From contig CM077597.1 in assembly GCA_039654915.1 (NCBI GenBank), positions 35,996,001 through 36,060,000 of the forward strand: 64,000 nt of DNA. The letters are read 5' to 3'. Positions 37,532-49,521 of the stretch are shown piece after piece. A model generated the notes under the pieces. It worked only from the letters and a program-made list of their open reading frames with translations. It had not been told where the DNA came from and made no database searches. The position numbers were made by a program, and so were the translations under genes. How positions within the stretch are numbered: position 1 is the first letter of the stretch; every line of letters starts with the position of its first letter. The DNA comes from Aquilaria yunnanensis (taxonomy: Eukaryota; Streptophyta; Magnoliopsida; Malvales; Thymelaeaceae).

Positions 37532-39973
37532 TGTTACCCATTTTGGGGTAGTCCAATTATGGTGCCAAAATTGTGTATTTAGACTCCCAGGATTGGTAAT
37601 GTTCTGTAGGCCATCTGAACACTACCCTTAGTATGCATACCCAAGTGGTCCTCTTTGGCACTATTTAAACACATGCATATTGGTCCAACCATCACACACA
37701 TATTCACATTTCATGCACACCATGGCAGCAAAGAAGGAAAACACTAGCATAAGTCTTAATCTTGGCTACCACACATTAGGCAATCTTGTTAAGTTCTAGT
37801 GACAAGCCACTGCACCTGTAACTTCCACTAACAAAATGTATCATTCTAGCCATGTACCCCCTGTTTTCTTTGCTCCATTATCAATTAGAGACTTAGAGCA
37901 TACCAAGGAATTTCCTTTTACATTAATAGCCCACCTATGGACGTTGTGGATTTTTTAAGCTGGTTACAACATTCTAACCAAATGAACAGTAACTTAGCCA
38001 ACTTTGCAACATCATATCTTTGGCTACAGGGCTCGAAGTTTAGAAATTACAAATTTAGTCCAGCCTCTAGATGTTCTGTTGGTGTGGTCAACATTTCATA
38101 CAAATATTACTTCTACACTATAGAACTTTAAGTGTAGAGTCGAAATTCTAGTCACTTTTTGACTATTTTGCCAATACAAAATTTTATAAGTGTGCAAACA
38201 CTTCATTCACCAGGGGAAAACCCTCCAAAGCTATCCCATATATGTCCATTACACATAGGAATTACATTCCCTTGCATCTAGCAACTTTATGTGGCCAAAA
38301 CAGAATTTACAAGTAAGCAGCCTATCATTCACACTTAGGCATTTTTCACCGCATCACTTACATGGCCAAAACATTACTAAAATGTTCACATAGTTGTCTC
38401 ATCTTACATACATTACTTGTACATGCATACATGCACCACAATATGGTCTTAACTCAGCTAAATATGCACCCTAGGTTACAGGACTGCTTGAGACACAATG
38501 GACTCCAAAACATGATGCTAGATAGCTGCTGCACAACACAATAAGTACCACTATTAAAAATTCAAAATGTGCTCCTAAAATCCCTAAACATTCCAGATCA
38601 TAACTAGACATATGGAAGTTCATGGACCTAAAATTTTGGATCAAAAATCAAACCAAAAAGGTCAGTTTGAACGAGATCTTTCTGCTAGACCTGAAATAAT
38701 AGAATTGAGGGCGGTAAATTTCATTGAGAAACTTAGTAAAGGTAGCACTTGGATTTAATAAGCAATGTAATCCTCATTAAAACCTACATCCAAAGACACT
38801 ATAACACAAAAACCACAATGCATATATACAAGATATAGTAATCCAATGCAGTAGCCATTCACAACCAAGAAACACTTGAAATGCAACAGCAACACTAACC
38901 ATAGATTAGTCCATAAAACACATAATAAACATAACCAAATCACTATGGCAGCCCTCCTCAAGGTAATGCTTGGTCTAGGAGGATTTTAAAAGTAGTTAGT
39001 ACTAACTTTGGGCTCTAGAAACCATCATTTCACTACCATCTTTGTGCACTTCACACTTGCTCACAAAACCTTCAATAAGTGCACTCCCCTCACTAAGCTT
39101 GGTTGATCAAGCTCATGGCTCTCTTCCAAGCTTAGCCCTAGCTCCATGGATACTTGACTATTACAGTAAGCAATCCATGAGAGCAAGGGAACCCTTACCT
39201 TGAGTGTATGCTAAAATTGGAGCTTGATCCTAGGTGCACTCAAGTCTTAGCACCGCATAGCTTCCATTTGCCATTTCTTGCTATCTTTTGCCTTCAATTT
39301 CAATCTTGGAGGTATGGTGGCTATGGAGGAGTTATGGAAGATGTGTGGAGGAGGATGGTTGCTGTGTGGGTCTAATATGGGAGAAAGATAAGTGATTTGG
39401 CCACTTAAAAGGGCTTAAATGAGCTTAAGGGCACAAAACACACTTAACAAGCTTAAAATTTCTTTATGTCAATTTCCTTGTCACTAATTATGGTTTCTTT
39501 ATCTTAAAATCATTGGTACACATGTGCCCAACATTTTTGACCCATTTACAAGCCTTGGCTGCCTCCCCCATGGTGGGATAATCCCACAATTCCACCCTTA
39601 GACTTAAGTCAAAAGCTTGAACACCTTAAGCTTTTTCCAAACTTGTCTTCAATGAGCAATTTGGTCCCCCAATAGCACTATCATACCATTCATATCCTTC
39701 CCATAACTCTCTAAGTCTCTTTCTTGAGAGTTTTGCAATTGAGTACCCAAATTTCCAAAATCTTACAAATAAGTCCATATGTTGCTTGACAAACAAGCAA
39801 TTCTTAAGGCTTTGCTTGGGGGCCAAGTTACCAACTTGGAACACTTTTAAGGAGGTGTTGATCATGCCTTTTATCCCCCACACTTCAATAAATATGGTGA
39901 GAATTACACAATATAATGGTTTTTAGCCATTATGACACAATTGTAATTCTCCCATTTTTCTGAGGTGGTAACA
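37532..39973 (-). mobile_element. Solo LTR of family A (A5)
   Basis: 2442-bp complete A LTR (TGTTACCC...GGTAACA) flanked by ATGTT at 37527-37531 and 39974-39978. It sits just upstream of the A1 gag start codon, separating it from its leader. Same minus orientation as A1. Confidence 0.92.
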
Positions 39974-40141
39974 ATGTTTACTTCTTGCATTGATAATTTA
40001 TCATAGAACACATATAAAGATCATAGGTATTTCAATGGTACTTGACATTAGCAGCCGACCAAACTGAGTTCATGTATGTAGATGCATGCAATGCAACTAT
40101 ATGCTATGTACATGTGCAAACCATGCCCTGAGACCGACTTC
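39974..40141 (-). promoter_or_regulatory. Leader and degraded primer binding site of A1
   Basis: Leader equivalent to 1034-1198. Primer site 40125-40136 reads gccctgagaccg on the plus strand against gctctgatacca in intact copies: three substitutions, so priming would be weak. Confidence 0.8.
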
Positions 40142-42609
40142 TATTACCCACTCCAAGGTACTCCAATTATGGTGGCAAATTGTGCATTTAGACTCCCAAG
40201 ATTGGTAATGTTCTGTAGGCCCTTTCAGAACAGTACTCTTAGTGTGCATACCCAAGTGGCCCTTTTGGGCAGTATGTAAACACATGCGTATTGGTCTAAC
40301 CATCACACACATATTCCCATTTCATGCACACCATGGCAGCAAAGAAGGAAAACACTAGCACAAGTCTAAATTTTGGCTACCACACATTAGGCAATCTTGT
40401 TAAGTTCTAGTGACCAACTAGTGCACCTGTAAGTTCCACTAACAAATTGTATCATTCTATCTATGTAGCCCCCATGTTTTCTTTGCTCCATTATCAATTA
40501 TATACTTATAATAAATCAATAATTTTTTTTACATCTATAGCCCACCTATGGACCAAGTTATGAATTTTTTAAGTTGGTTAAAAAATTCTGATCAAATGGA
40601 CAGTAAATTAGCCCAATTTGCAACATCATATCTTTGGCTACAGGGCCCTATATTCAGAAATTCAAAACCCCAGTTCATCGTCTTCATGTTTTCTAGGTGT
40701 GGTCAAAATTTCATACCAATATTCTTTCTACACAGCAGGATATAGAACTTTAGTCACATTATGACCATTTGCCCATATAAAATTTCATAAGAGTGCAAAC
40801 ACTTCATTCACAAAGGGCAAGCCCTCAAAAGTTATCCCATATATGTCCATTACATATAGGAAATACATTGCCTTTCATTTACTGACAATATGTGGCCAAA
40901 ACAGAATTTACAAGTAAGCAGCCCATCATTCACACTTAGGCAGCTTTGCACCACATCACTTACATAGCCAAAACATTACTCAAATGTTCACACACTTGTC
41001 TCATTTTACATACACTACATGTACATGCATACAAGCACTAAAAAATGGCCTTAACTTAGCTAAATATGCATCCTAGGTTATAAGAGTGCCTAAGACACAA
41101 TGGACTCTAGAACAGGATGCTGGACAGCTGCTGCATAACACAATAAGTACCAGCACTAAAAATACTAAATGTGTTCCTAAAATCACCAATCTTTGCAGAT
41201 CACAACTAGACATATGGAAGTTCATGTACCTGAAATTTCAGATCAAAAATCAAACCACAAGTGTCAGTTTGAATGAGATCTTTCTGCTAAACCTGAAATG
41301 ACAGAATTGAGCGGAGTAAGTTTGATTGAGAAACTTAGTAAGGTTCGCTCTTGGAGTCAATAGGCAATATAATCATCATTAACACCTACATCAAAAGACA
41401 CTAAAACAAAAAAACCACAATGCATATATACAATATATAGCAACCAAATGCAGCAGCCATTCACAACCAACAAACAGATGAAATGCGACAGCAACATATA
41501 CCATAGGTTTGTCCATAAAATGCATAATAAACATAACCAAATTACTATGGTAGCCCTCCTTAAGCTAATGGTTCGCCTTAGGAGGATTTTAACACTAGTT
41601 AGTGTAAATTTGGGCTTTAGAAACACTCATTTCACTACCATCTTTGTGCCCTTCACACTAGGTCACGAAACCTTCAATAAGTGACTCCCCTCACTAAGCA
41701 TGGTTCATCAACCTCATGGCTCTCTTCCAACCTTAGCCTTAGCTCCATGGTTGGTTGAAAATATAGAAAGTAACCCATGAGAGCAAGAGAACCCTTATCA
41801 TAGTGGGTAGGCCAAAAATCAAGCTTGATCCTTGAAGTATCCAAGCAATAGCTCTAGTTTGCTTCCAATTGCTTCCTTTTGGCTTCAATTTCAATCAATT
41901 GCATGTTTGAAGGTACGGTGGCTATGGAGGAAGTATGGCTATGTTCTTCGGTAGGAGGAGGTCAAAAATGAGACAGAGATAAGTAAATTGGCCACTTAAA
42001 TGGGCTTAAATGAGCTTAAGGGTACAAAACACACTTAAACAAGCTTAACCTTGCTTTATGTCATTTCCCTTCTCACTAAGTATAGTTTCTTTGTCTTAAA
42101 CCCATTGGTACATATGTGCCCAACATTTTTGGCCCATTCACAAGCCATAGCCACCCCTCCCTAGGTGGGAAAACTCCAAATTGCTTCATTTGACTTAAGT
42201 CAAAGACATACATATCCTAAGGCCTACATCAGAACGCTTAGGTCCTTTATGCCTTTTTGTGTTTTCTTTGCCCTTAGTTGTCTTCCATAAGCAATTTGGT
42301 CCTTTAATAGCACTTTTAAACCATTCATATCCTTCCCATAACTCTTCAAAGCTCTTTTGTGAAAGTTTTGCAATTCAGTACTCAAATTTTTAAAACCTTA
42401 CAAAAAAGTCCATAGGTTACTTGACAAACAACCAATCCTTAAGGCTTTTCTTGAGGGCCAAGTTACCAAATTTGAACACTTTTAAGGAGGTGTTCATCAT
42501 ACTTTTTACCTCTCATGCTTCAATCACAATGAAGAGAATTACACAATATAATGGCTTTTTGACTATTATGTCACACTTATAATTCTCCCATTTTTGTGTG
42601 GTGGTAAGA
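40142..42609 (-). repeat. 5' LTR of A1
   Basis: Family A LTR of 2468 bp. Both termini are mutated (TATTACCC for TGTTACCC; GGTAAGA for GGTAACA). The duplication TGGTT follows at 42610-42614, then the A3 gag resumes. Confidence 0.88.
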
Positions 42610-44020
42610 TGGTTAGAGCTTCAGAGAAACTTAGCTCTAATCAATGAAAACTTAGTAAGGCTGATTCAAGCACAATAGCAAGGAGTCCAAGTTGCTCTAG
42701 CAGAACCAGTTTTAGATGCATGGTAGCAACCAGAAGAGGATACAAGGAACACAACTGAATATGTTCCTTCTGGAAGCATAGAAGACACAAATGATGAGAC
42801 CATTAAGGAGGAAGGTGAAGATAGGAGAAATCCAAGAGGAAGAAGACTAAGGCCTAAGATTGGTTAGGTATCCAGGACCAATCCCTCAGTCTATGACCAT
42901 TCATCCACTAGGAATGAGATTGAGGAAGGCCATGAGAGAAGATCCAAGAGAAAGTAAAGAGATCATAGATAGCATCACCATACAAGGGGCTCTCACAGAT
43001 CCAGGAGGCATAGATCAGAGGATCTAGAAGGCCTACATGAGTTAGACTGTTGGAGAGGTTCTAAAGCCTAAGACCTCAATAGCTTGATGGAAGGGCTGGG
43101 TCAGAGAAAGCCGAGGAGTGATTAATCTTCATTGAAAAAATGTTTGAGAGGATGCAACTCAGCTCCAGCAAAAGAGTGTCACTAGCTACCTACAATCTTG
43201 TAGGCACTGCAAAGATATGGTGGAGGAGCACCAGAGATAAATATGCTATCCAGAAGGTAGAAGGCCAGTAGAAGACATAAAAATGACCTCGCTAGAGTTC
43301 ACCCAGCTGATCCAAGAGTAGTACATTAGTAATGCCATCAAGGATATGAAGCAAGCTGAATTTCATGCTCTAAGGCAGGACAACCTCAGTGTCCTAGGGT
43401 GTAAGTACAAATTCAATCAGTTGGTGTGGTATGCTCCTCAATATCATGGATTGGAGCAGTTAAAGGCCAAAAGATTTGTCAAAGGACAAAGGTCAGACAT
43501 CAAAAAGGTTGTAAAACCTTCTGGAGCAATCACATACTATGAAGCAGTGCAAAAAGCTCTTCTAGTAGAGCGAGAGGAGTATGAGACTAGGTACCTACCT
43601 AGTGGACTAGAGCAAAGTAGCCAGGCAAGAGGCAAGCAGAAAAAGTGACCGTATGTCAAGGGAACTGCCAAGAGTTCCCACTTTGGTGGTAAGGGCAAGG
43701 TTAAGGGGAAGTCTTCTGGCCTAAGGTGCCTTAAGTGCAAGAAGTTTCATGGGATGAAACCTTGCTATTTTGACACCCAACCATGTTTAAGATGTGGATC
43801 CATGGATCATTAGATCAAAGACTACCCACAGGCTCAAAGGAGGCCAAAATACCAAGGTCCTGTAAGGCCTATTAGAGCAGGTCATAGAGGGGGAACACCT
43901 AGGGAGGGATAGCAGAGGCCAGTTCCTCTAGTGCCTTGGCCTCCAGTGTAGAGAGCTAGTAGAGTCTTCCAAGAACAGAGGCCATAGACATCACAGTAGG
44001 GAGGAGCACTAAGAGGTAAC
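42610..44020 (+). pseudogene. A3 gag, 3' part
   Basis: Continuation of the gag begun at 16241. 43346-43648 is open and holds DMKQAEFHALRQDNLSVLG and AKRFVKGQRSDIKKVVKPSG. The zinc knuckle near 43784-43825 reads CLRCGSMDH, stop, IKDYP: the knuckle Trp codon is a TAG and the last Cys is Tyr. Further stops lie at 42844-43330, several of the CAG-to-TAG or TGG-to-TGA/TAG type. The coding region runs straight toward pol, but the protease core is missing at about 44020. Confidence 0.84.
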
Positions 44021-45560
44021 ATTGGCTTGCTATGATAACATAAGAAATGATTGTGCTAAGAGAGAAATCACATTGCCCGATGGTGAAGTGCATGCATTAG
44101 TGAATTCTAAGGAATTAGTGTATGAAATGCATGGCATGGCCTAGATGTACTAGATGAGAAACCTGTGATTTTTTAGCATAATTATTGTTATGCATTTAAT
44201 GAATTGTACAATAAAGAAGAAGTGGATAGAATATCTGTAGTGAAAGACTTTCCACAAGTCTTTCCGAAAGACCCGCCAGTATTGCTCCACCAAAAGAGAA
44301 TGAGTTTGAGATCAAGTTGCACCCAAGAGATAGTCCAATATCCATTCCTCCTTACAGAATACCTATTACGTTGATGAATGAGCTCAAGAAACAACTTGAT
44401 GAACTTATTGAAAAAGGGTTCATAAGGTTAAGTGTTTCACCATGGGGAGCTTCTATTCTTTTTGTTGAGAAAAAGGATGGGTGATTAAGACTAAGCATTG
44501 ACTACAGGAAGCTTAATGCAGTGACTATCAAGAACAATTATCCACTCCCTAGGATTGAGGATCTTTTTGATAAACTCAAGGGAGCTAAGATCTTCTCCAA
44601 GATCGACTTGAGATCTAGAGACTTCTAATTGAGAGTAAAGAAAAAAGATATTCCTAAGACTGCGTTCAGGACCAGATATGGGCATTGTGAGTACACAGTT
44701 ATGCCATTTGGCTTGACGAATGCCCCAACTGCTTTCATGGACCTGATGAACAGGGTGTTCAGTCCACATCTAGACAAATTTGTGGTTGTGTTCATTGATG
44801 ACATCCTAGTGTATTCCAAGAATGAAAATGAATATGAACATCATCTGAAGATTGTCTTAAATACTCTGTTGGAACATCAGCTTTATGCCAAGTAATCCAA
44901 GTGCTAATTTTGGATAAAGGAAGTGTCTTTCCTCGAACTCGTCATAGATGCACAAGGCCTTAAGGTAGACCCTGAAAAGGTCAAGGTAGGGAAAGGGTGG
45001 GAAAGACAAAAGACTGTGAAGGAAATCAAAAGTTTCATAGGATTAGCTGGATACTATAAGAGATTTGTATTAGGCTTTTCCATGTTTGCCTCAATTCTTA
45101 CTCATTTGACAAGCAAGGGTCAAAGATTTGTGTGGATTTAGAAGTGTGAAAAGATTTTCCAAGTGCTTAAACAAAGGTTGATTGAAGCATCAGTATTGAT
45201 TCTTTCTGATCCAAACAAGCCCTACATCATATATATAGATGCATCTAGAGCTGGGTTAGGTTGTGTGCTTATGCAAGACCGAAATGTCATTGCTTATGGG
45301 TCAAGGCAGTTGAGACCCCATGAGAAAAATTATCTTACCTATGACATATAACTGGTAGCAGTGATTTTTTCTCTAAAGCAATAAAGGCATTACTTGATGG
45401 GTAGTTCCTTTGTGATCTACATTGACCATAAGAGCCTAAAGTACTTGTTCACTCATAAAGAGTTGAACATGAGGCAAAGGAGATAGTTAGAATACATCAA
45501 GGACTATGACTGCTGTATAGAGTACACAGAGGGCAAGGCAATCTAGTATCAGATGCCTTA
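44021..45560 (+). pseudogene. A3 reverse transcriptase and RNase H, protease core deleted
   Basis: Compared with A1, about 270 bp coding the DTGA-containing protease core are absent at 44018-44021; sequence jumps from the segment before it to the NWL/CAKR segment after it. RT is visible in 44395-45141: FVEKKDG, stop, [13 protein letters not shown], then KIDLRSR (first catalytic Asp kept), [20 protein letters not shown], and [13 protein letters not shown] (both Asp kept). RNase H is in 45163-45351 ([24 protein letters not shown]). Stops occur at 44484, 44627, 44893, 45139 and elsewhere. Confidence 0.86.
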
Positions 45561-47152
45561 GTAGGAAGTACATGGGTATTATGAAATAAGGATCTATAAC
45601 TAATTATGATGAGCAGAATAGTCTGCTATGCCTATGGAATAAGTGGCTTAAGTGGGAGGAAGCCCAAATCTACACATTGACAATTTAGTCCAGATGGATT
45701 GAAGAAGCCAAAAAGGTAGAGGAGACAGATACTGATCTGAAAAAGATTTCTAGAGAGGGAAAAGGTCCCTTGTACTAATCCTTTGCCTATAAGCAAGGAT
45801 TACTATACTTCAAGGACCGAATCTATGTGCCTAAAGGGCCAAAGCTCAGGGATGAAATACTTGAAGAAGCTCACACAAGCAAGTTAAACATCCAACCAGG
45901 AAGTGAGAAAATGTATAAAGACTTGAAGACTCACTTCTAGTCACCAAACATGAAGAAAAACATAGCTACTTATGTCTCCAAATGTGTCACATGCTAGAGG
46001 GTAAAGGTAAAGCACTCGAAGCTAGCTGGTACCCTACCGACTCTACCTATACTAGTAAGGAAGTGGGGCAACATAGCCATGGACATTTTGACTAGGTTGT
46101 CTATGACTAGATTAAGGCATAATACAATCTAGGTCATTGTGGATAGGCTAACCAAATGTGCCCACTTCTTAGCTATGAAAATCACAAACTCCTTGGAGAA
46201 GTTAGCCTAGATGTATGTCCAGTAAATAGTGAGACTACATGGATTGCCAGACTCCATTGTATATAATAGAGATCCAAGATTTACAGCTTTATTTTAGAGT
46301 GCTTTTTATAAAGCACTAGGAACCAAAATCCACCTTAGTACTGCTTATCATCCTCAAATAGATGGGCAATCTGAAAGGGTGATACAGCTACTAGAAGACA
46401 TGCTAAGGAGCTGTGTGTTGGATTTCATAGGTGAATGGGACCAACACTTGCCATTGGTGGAATTCTAATATAACAATAGTTACCAAAGCACAATTTCCAT
46501 GGCACCTTAAGAACCAGTATATGGAAGAAGGTGCATGACAGCCCATTATTGGGTTGAAGCCTTAAACAGGCTAGAGATGGGTCCCAGAATTATTGAAGAG
46601 ACTACGGCCAAAATCAAGAAAATTTAAGAGAGATTGAAGGCAGCCATTGAAAGGACCATAGCCTATGTGAACGAAAGCAGAAAAGACTTGGAATTTGAGG
46701 TTGGTTACAATGTTTGGCTGAAAGTTCCACCAACTAAAGGCACTGTTAGATTTGGCAGAATAACCAAGTTAGATCCAAGATACATAGGTCTTTATGAGAT
46801 CTTGGATAGAGTTGGCAAGGTAGCAAATAGGTTAGCCCTACCACCAAGCATGTCATGTGTTCATAATGTTTTTCACATCAGTATGCTTAATTAGTGTCTA
46901 TTAGATACAAAGCATGCAATTGTAGTGAAAGACATAGATTTGGAACCTAACTTGACATATGAAGAGAAACCTATAGCTATCTTAGCCAAGGATAGCAGAA
47001 GGTTAAGAAACAAGCTAATTCCCATGGTTAAAGTTCAGTGGTTAGACCACTCTGAAAGAAAAGCAACTTGGGAAACTAAAAAGGACCTTATGCAAAGGTA
47101 TCCTGAAGAATACCCAAAGTTAAAGGCTATTTTGGAGGACAAAAATTTTTAA
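45561..47152 (+). pseudogene. A3 integrase with chromodomain-like tail
   Basis: Zinc-binding segment near 45865-45995 (KLNIQPGSEKMYKDL, KNIATYVSKCVTC). Core near 46070-46520, including the motif DGQSER, so the catalytic Glu is kept, unlike in G. C-terminal barrel in 46634-46894 (GYNVWLKVPPTKG, HNVFHISML). Tail in 46925-47152 (LRNKLIPMVKVQ, ATWETKKDLMQRYP), ending in TAA at 47150-47152 that overlaps the polypurine tract. Many stops in the core. Confidence 0.86.
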
Positions 47153-47164
47153 GGGGGGGAGGAT
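47151..47164 (+). other. Polypurine tract of A3
   Basis: AAGGGGGGGAGGAT directly before TGTTACGACC of the 3' LTR; overlaps the last two bases of the pol stop codon. Confidence 0.85.
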
Positions 47165-49521
47165 TGTTACGACCTCACAAAAATGGGAGAATTACAAGTG
47201 TGTCATAATGGCTAAAAACCATTATATTGTGTAATTCTCTCCATAGTTATTGAAGTGTGAGTGGTAAAAGGCATGATCAACACCCCCCTTAAATGTGTGC
47301 CAAGTTGGTAACTTGACCCCCAAGAAAAGCTTTAAGGATTGCTTGTTTGTCGAGCAACCTATGGACTATTTTGTAAGGTTTTAGAAATTTGGGTACTTAA
47401 TTACAAAACTCTCAACAAAGAGCTTTAGAGAGTTATGGTAAGGATATGAATGGTATGAAAGTGCTATTGGAGTACCAAATTGCTTATGGAAGACAATTTT
47501 GGGCAAAGAAAACACAAAAGGGGCTTAAGGACCTAAGTGTCCTAATGTAGGCCTTTGGTTGTTTATGCCTTTGACCTGACTCAAATGGAGAAATTTTGAT
47601 GTTATTCCACTCAAGGGAGTACAGCTAAGCCACGGTAGGGATATGGTCAAATGTGGGCCAAGAAATTATGCATAATAAACCAAGGTTTTGTAACAAGGAA
47701 AAGGACATAAAGCAAGGTTAAGCTTGTTAAGTGTATTTTGTGCACTTAAGCTTATTTAAGCCCATTTAAGTGGCCAACTCACTTATCTCTCTCCCATTTT
47801 TAGGCTCTTCTAGCCCAAGAACATAGCCACACTTCCTCCATAGCCACCGCACCTTCAAACTTGTAATTGCTTGGATACTTCAAGGATCAAGCTTGATTTT
47901 CAGTCTACCTACTTTGGTAAGGGTTCTCTTGCTCTCATGGGTTGTTTTCTATATTTTTGAGGAACCATGGAGCTAGGGCTAAGCTTGGAAGAGAGCCATG
48001 AGCTTGATAAACCAATCTTAGTGATGGGAGTGAACTTATTGAAGGTTTTCTGACCTAGTGTGAAGTGCACAATGATGGTGGTTCAATAAGGGTTTCTAGA
48101 GCCCACTAACTAGTGTTAAAATCCTCTTAAGACCAAACATTAGCTTGAGGAGGGCTGCCACAGTGATTTGGTTATGTTTATTATGTATTTTATGGACTAA
48201 CCTGAGGTTTATGTTGCTGCTGCATTTTATGTGTTTGATGGTTATGAATGACTGCTGCATTTGGTTGCTAGATCTTGTATATATTCATTGTGGTTTTGTT
48301 TTTTAGTGTCTTTAGATGCAGGTTTTGATGGTTACATTGCCTATTGAATCCAAGTATTACCCTTACTAAGTTTCTCAACGAAACTTACTCCCCTCAATTC
48401 TATCATTTTAGGTCCAGCTGAGAGATCACCTACAAACTAACCTTTGTGGTCTGAATTTTTCTCTGAATTTTCAGCTACTTAAACTCCCATATGTCTACTA
48501 GTGATCTAGAAAGTTTGGTGATTTTATAAGCACATTTGGTATTTTTAGTGATGGTGGTTATTGTGCTATGCAGTAGCTATCCAGCATTCTATTCTGGAGT
48601 CCAATCTATCTCAAGCACTCTTGTAAGTTAGGGTGCATATTTAGCTGAGTTAAGACCATTTCATAGTACATGTATGCATGTACATGTAATGTATGTAAAA
48701 TGAGACAAGTATGTGAACATTTGAGTAATGTTTTGGCTATGTATGTGATGTGGTGCAAAGCTGCCTAAATGTTAATGATAGGCTACTTACTTGTAAATTC
48801 TGTTTCAGCCACATAAAGTTGCAAGATGCAAGAGCAAGTAATTCATATGTATATTGGACATGTATGGGATGGCCTTAGAGGGCTTACCCATTGTAAATGA
48901 AGTGTTTGCACACTTATGAAATTTTGGATGGGCAAAATCATCATAAAGTGACCAGAATTTTGACTCTATTCTCAAAGCTCTATATCTCTCTGTGTAGAAT
49001 GAATCTTGATATGAAATTTTGACCACACCTAGACCACATCTATAGGTTGAACTAGGATTTGGAATTTTTGAATTTGGAGCTCTGTAGCCAACTTCAAAAG
49101 TCCATAACTTGGTCTATAGGTGGGTTATTGATGTAAAACAAAATTCCTTGGTTTGATGTATGTCTCTACTTGATAATGGAGCAAAGAAAAAAAATATTTA
49201 GTTGGCTATCTTAGTACATTTTATTGGAGGAGGCTTGGGTGCAGTGGCTAGAATTTTTGAACCTAATGAGAGTGCTTAATGTATGGAAGCCAAAACTAAC
49301 ATTTGTGCTACTGTTTTCCCTTTTAGCTGCAATAGTGTGCATAAATGTGACTATGTGTGTTACGGTTAGACCAATATGCATGTAGTTAGATAGTGCTCAA
49401 GAGGTTCACTTGAGTACGTACACTAGGGGTATTGTTCTGATGACCTAGAGGACACACCAATCTTGGGAGTTTAAATGCACAATTTTGGCACCATAACTGG
49501 ATTTCCCTTGAGTGGGTAACA
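47165..49521 (+). repeat. 3' LTR of A3
   Basis: 2357-bp plus-oriented A LTR from TGTTACGACCTC to GAGTGGGTAACA, followed by CCAAT, the target duplication. No gene inside; the 60-75 codon frames are unsupported. Confidence 0.88.

Larger units (their letters stand above)
16372..42609 (-). mobile_element. Complete Ty3/gypsy chromovirus A1 (minus strand), split by a composite block and a solo LTR
   Basis: Family A element inserted in the gag of A3, flanked by TGGTT at 16367-16371 and 42610-42614. In element order (minus strand): 5' LTR 42609-40142, primer site 40136-40125, leader (split by A5), gag from 37528, protease-RT 36053-34647, RNase H and integrase 34646-33489, then the composite block, integrase C-terminus 19740-18900, polypurine tract and 3' LTR 18848-16372. 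Without insertions it is about 10 kb. One pol frame can be followed from the RNase H region into the integrase with only about six in-frame stops, so it decayed after a fairly intact state. Confidence 0.9.
10946..49521 (+). mobile_element. Complete Ty3/gypsy chromovirus A3 (plus strand), split by later insertions
   Basis: Outer limits are TGTTACTACC at 10946 and GGGTAACA at 49521, flanked by CCAAA (10941-10945) and CCAAT (49522-49526), a 5-bp duplication with one change. Parts in order: 5' LTR 10946-13239 and 15967-16075, primer site 16081-16092, gag 16241-16371 and 42610 onward, pol to 47152, polypurine tract, 3' LTR 47165-49521. Insertions within it are B and A1, the latter with all its own inserts. 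Without them A3 is about 9.6 kb. It lacks the protease core and has many stops, so it is dead. Nesting order is read directly from the duplications. Confidence 0.88.
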
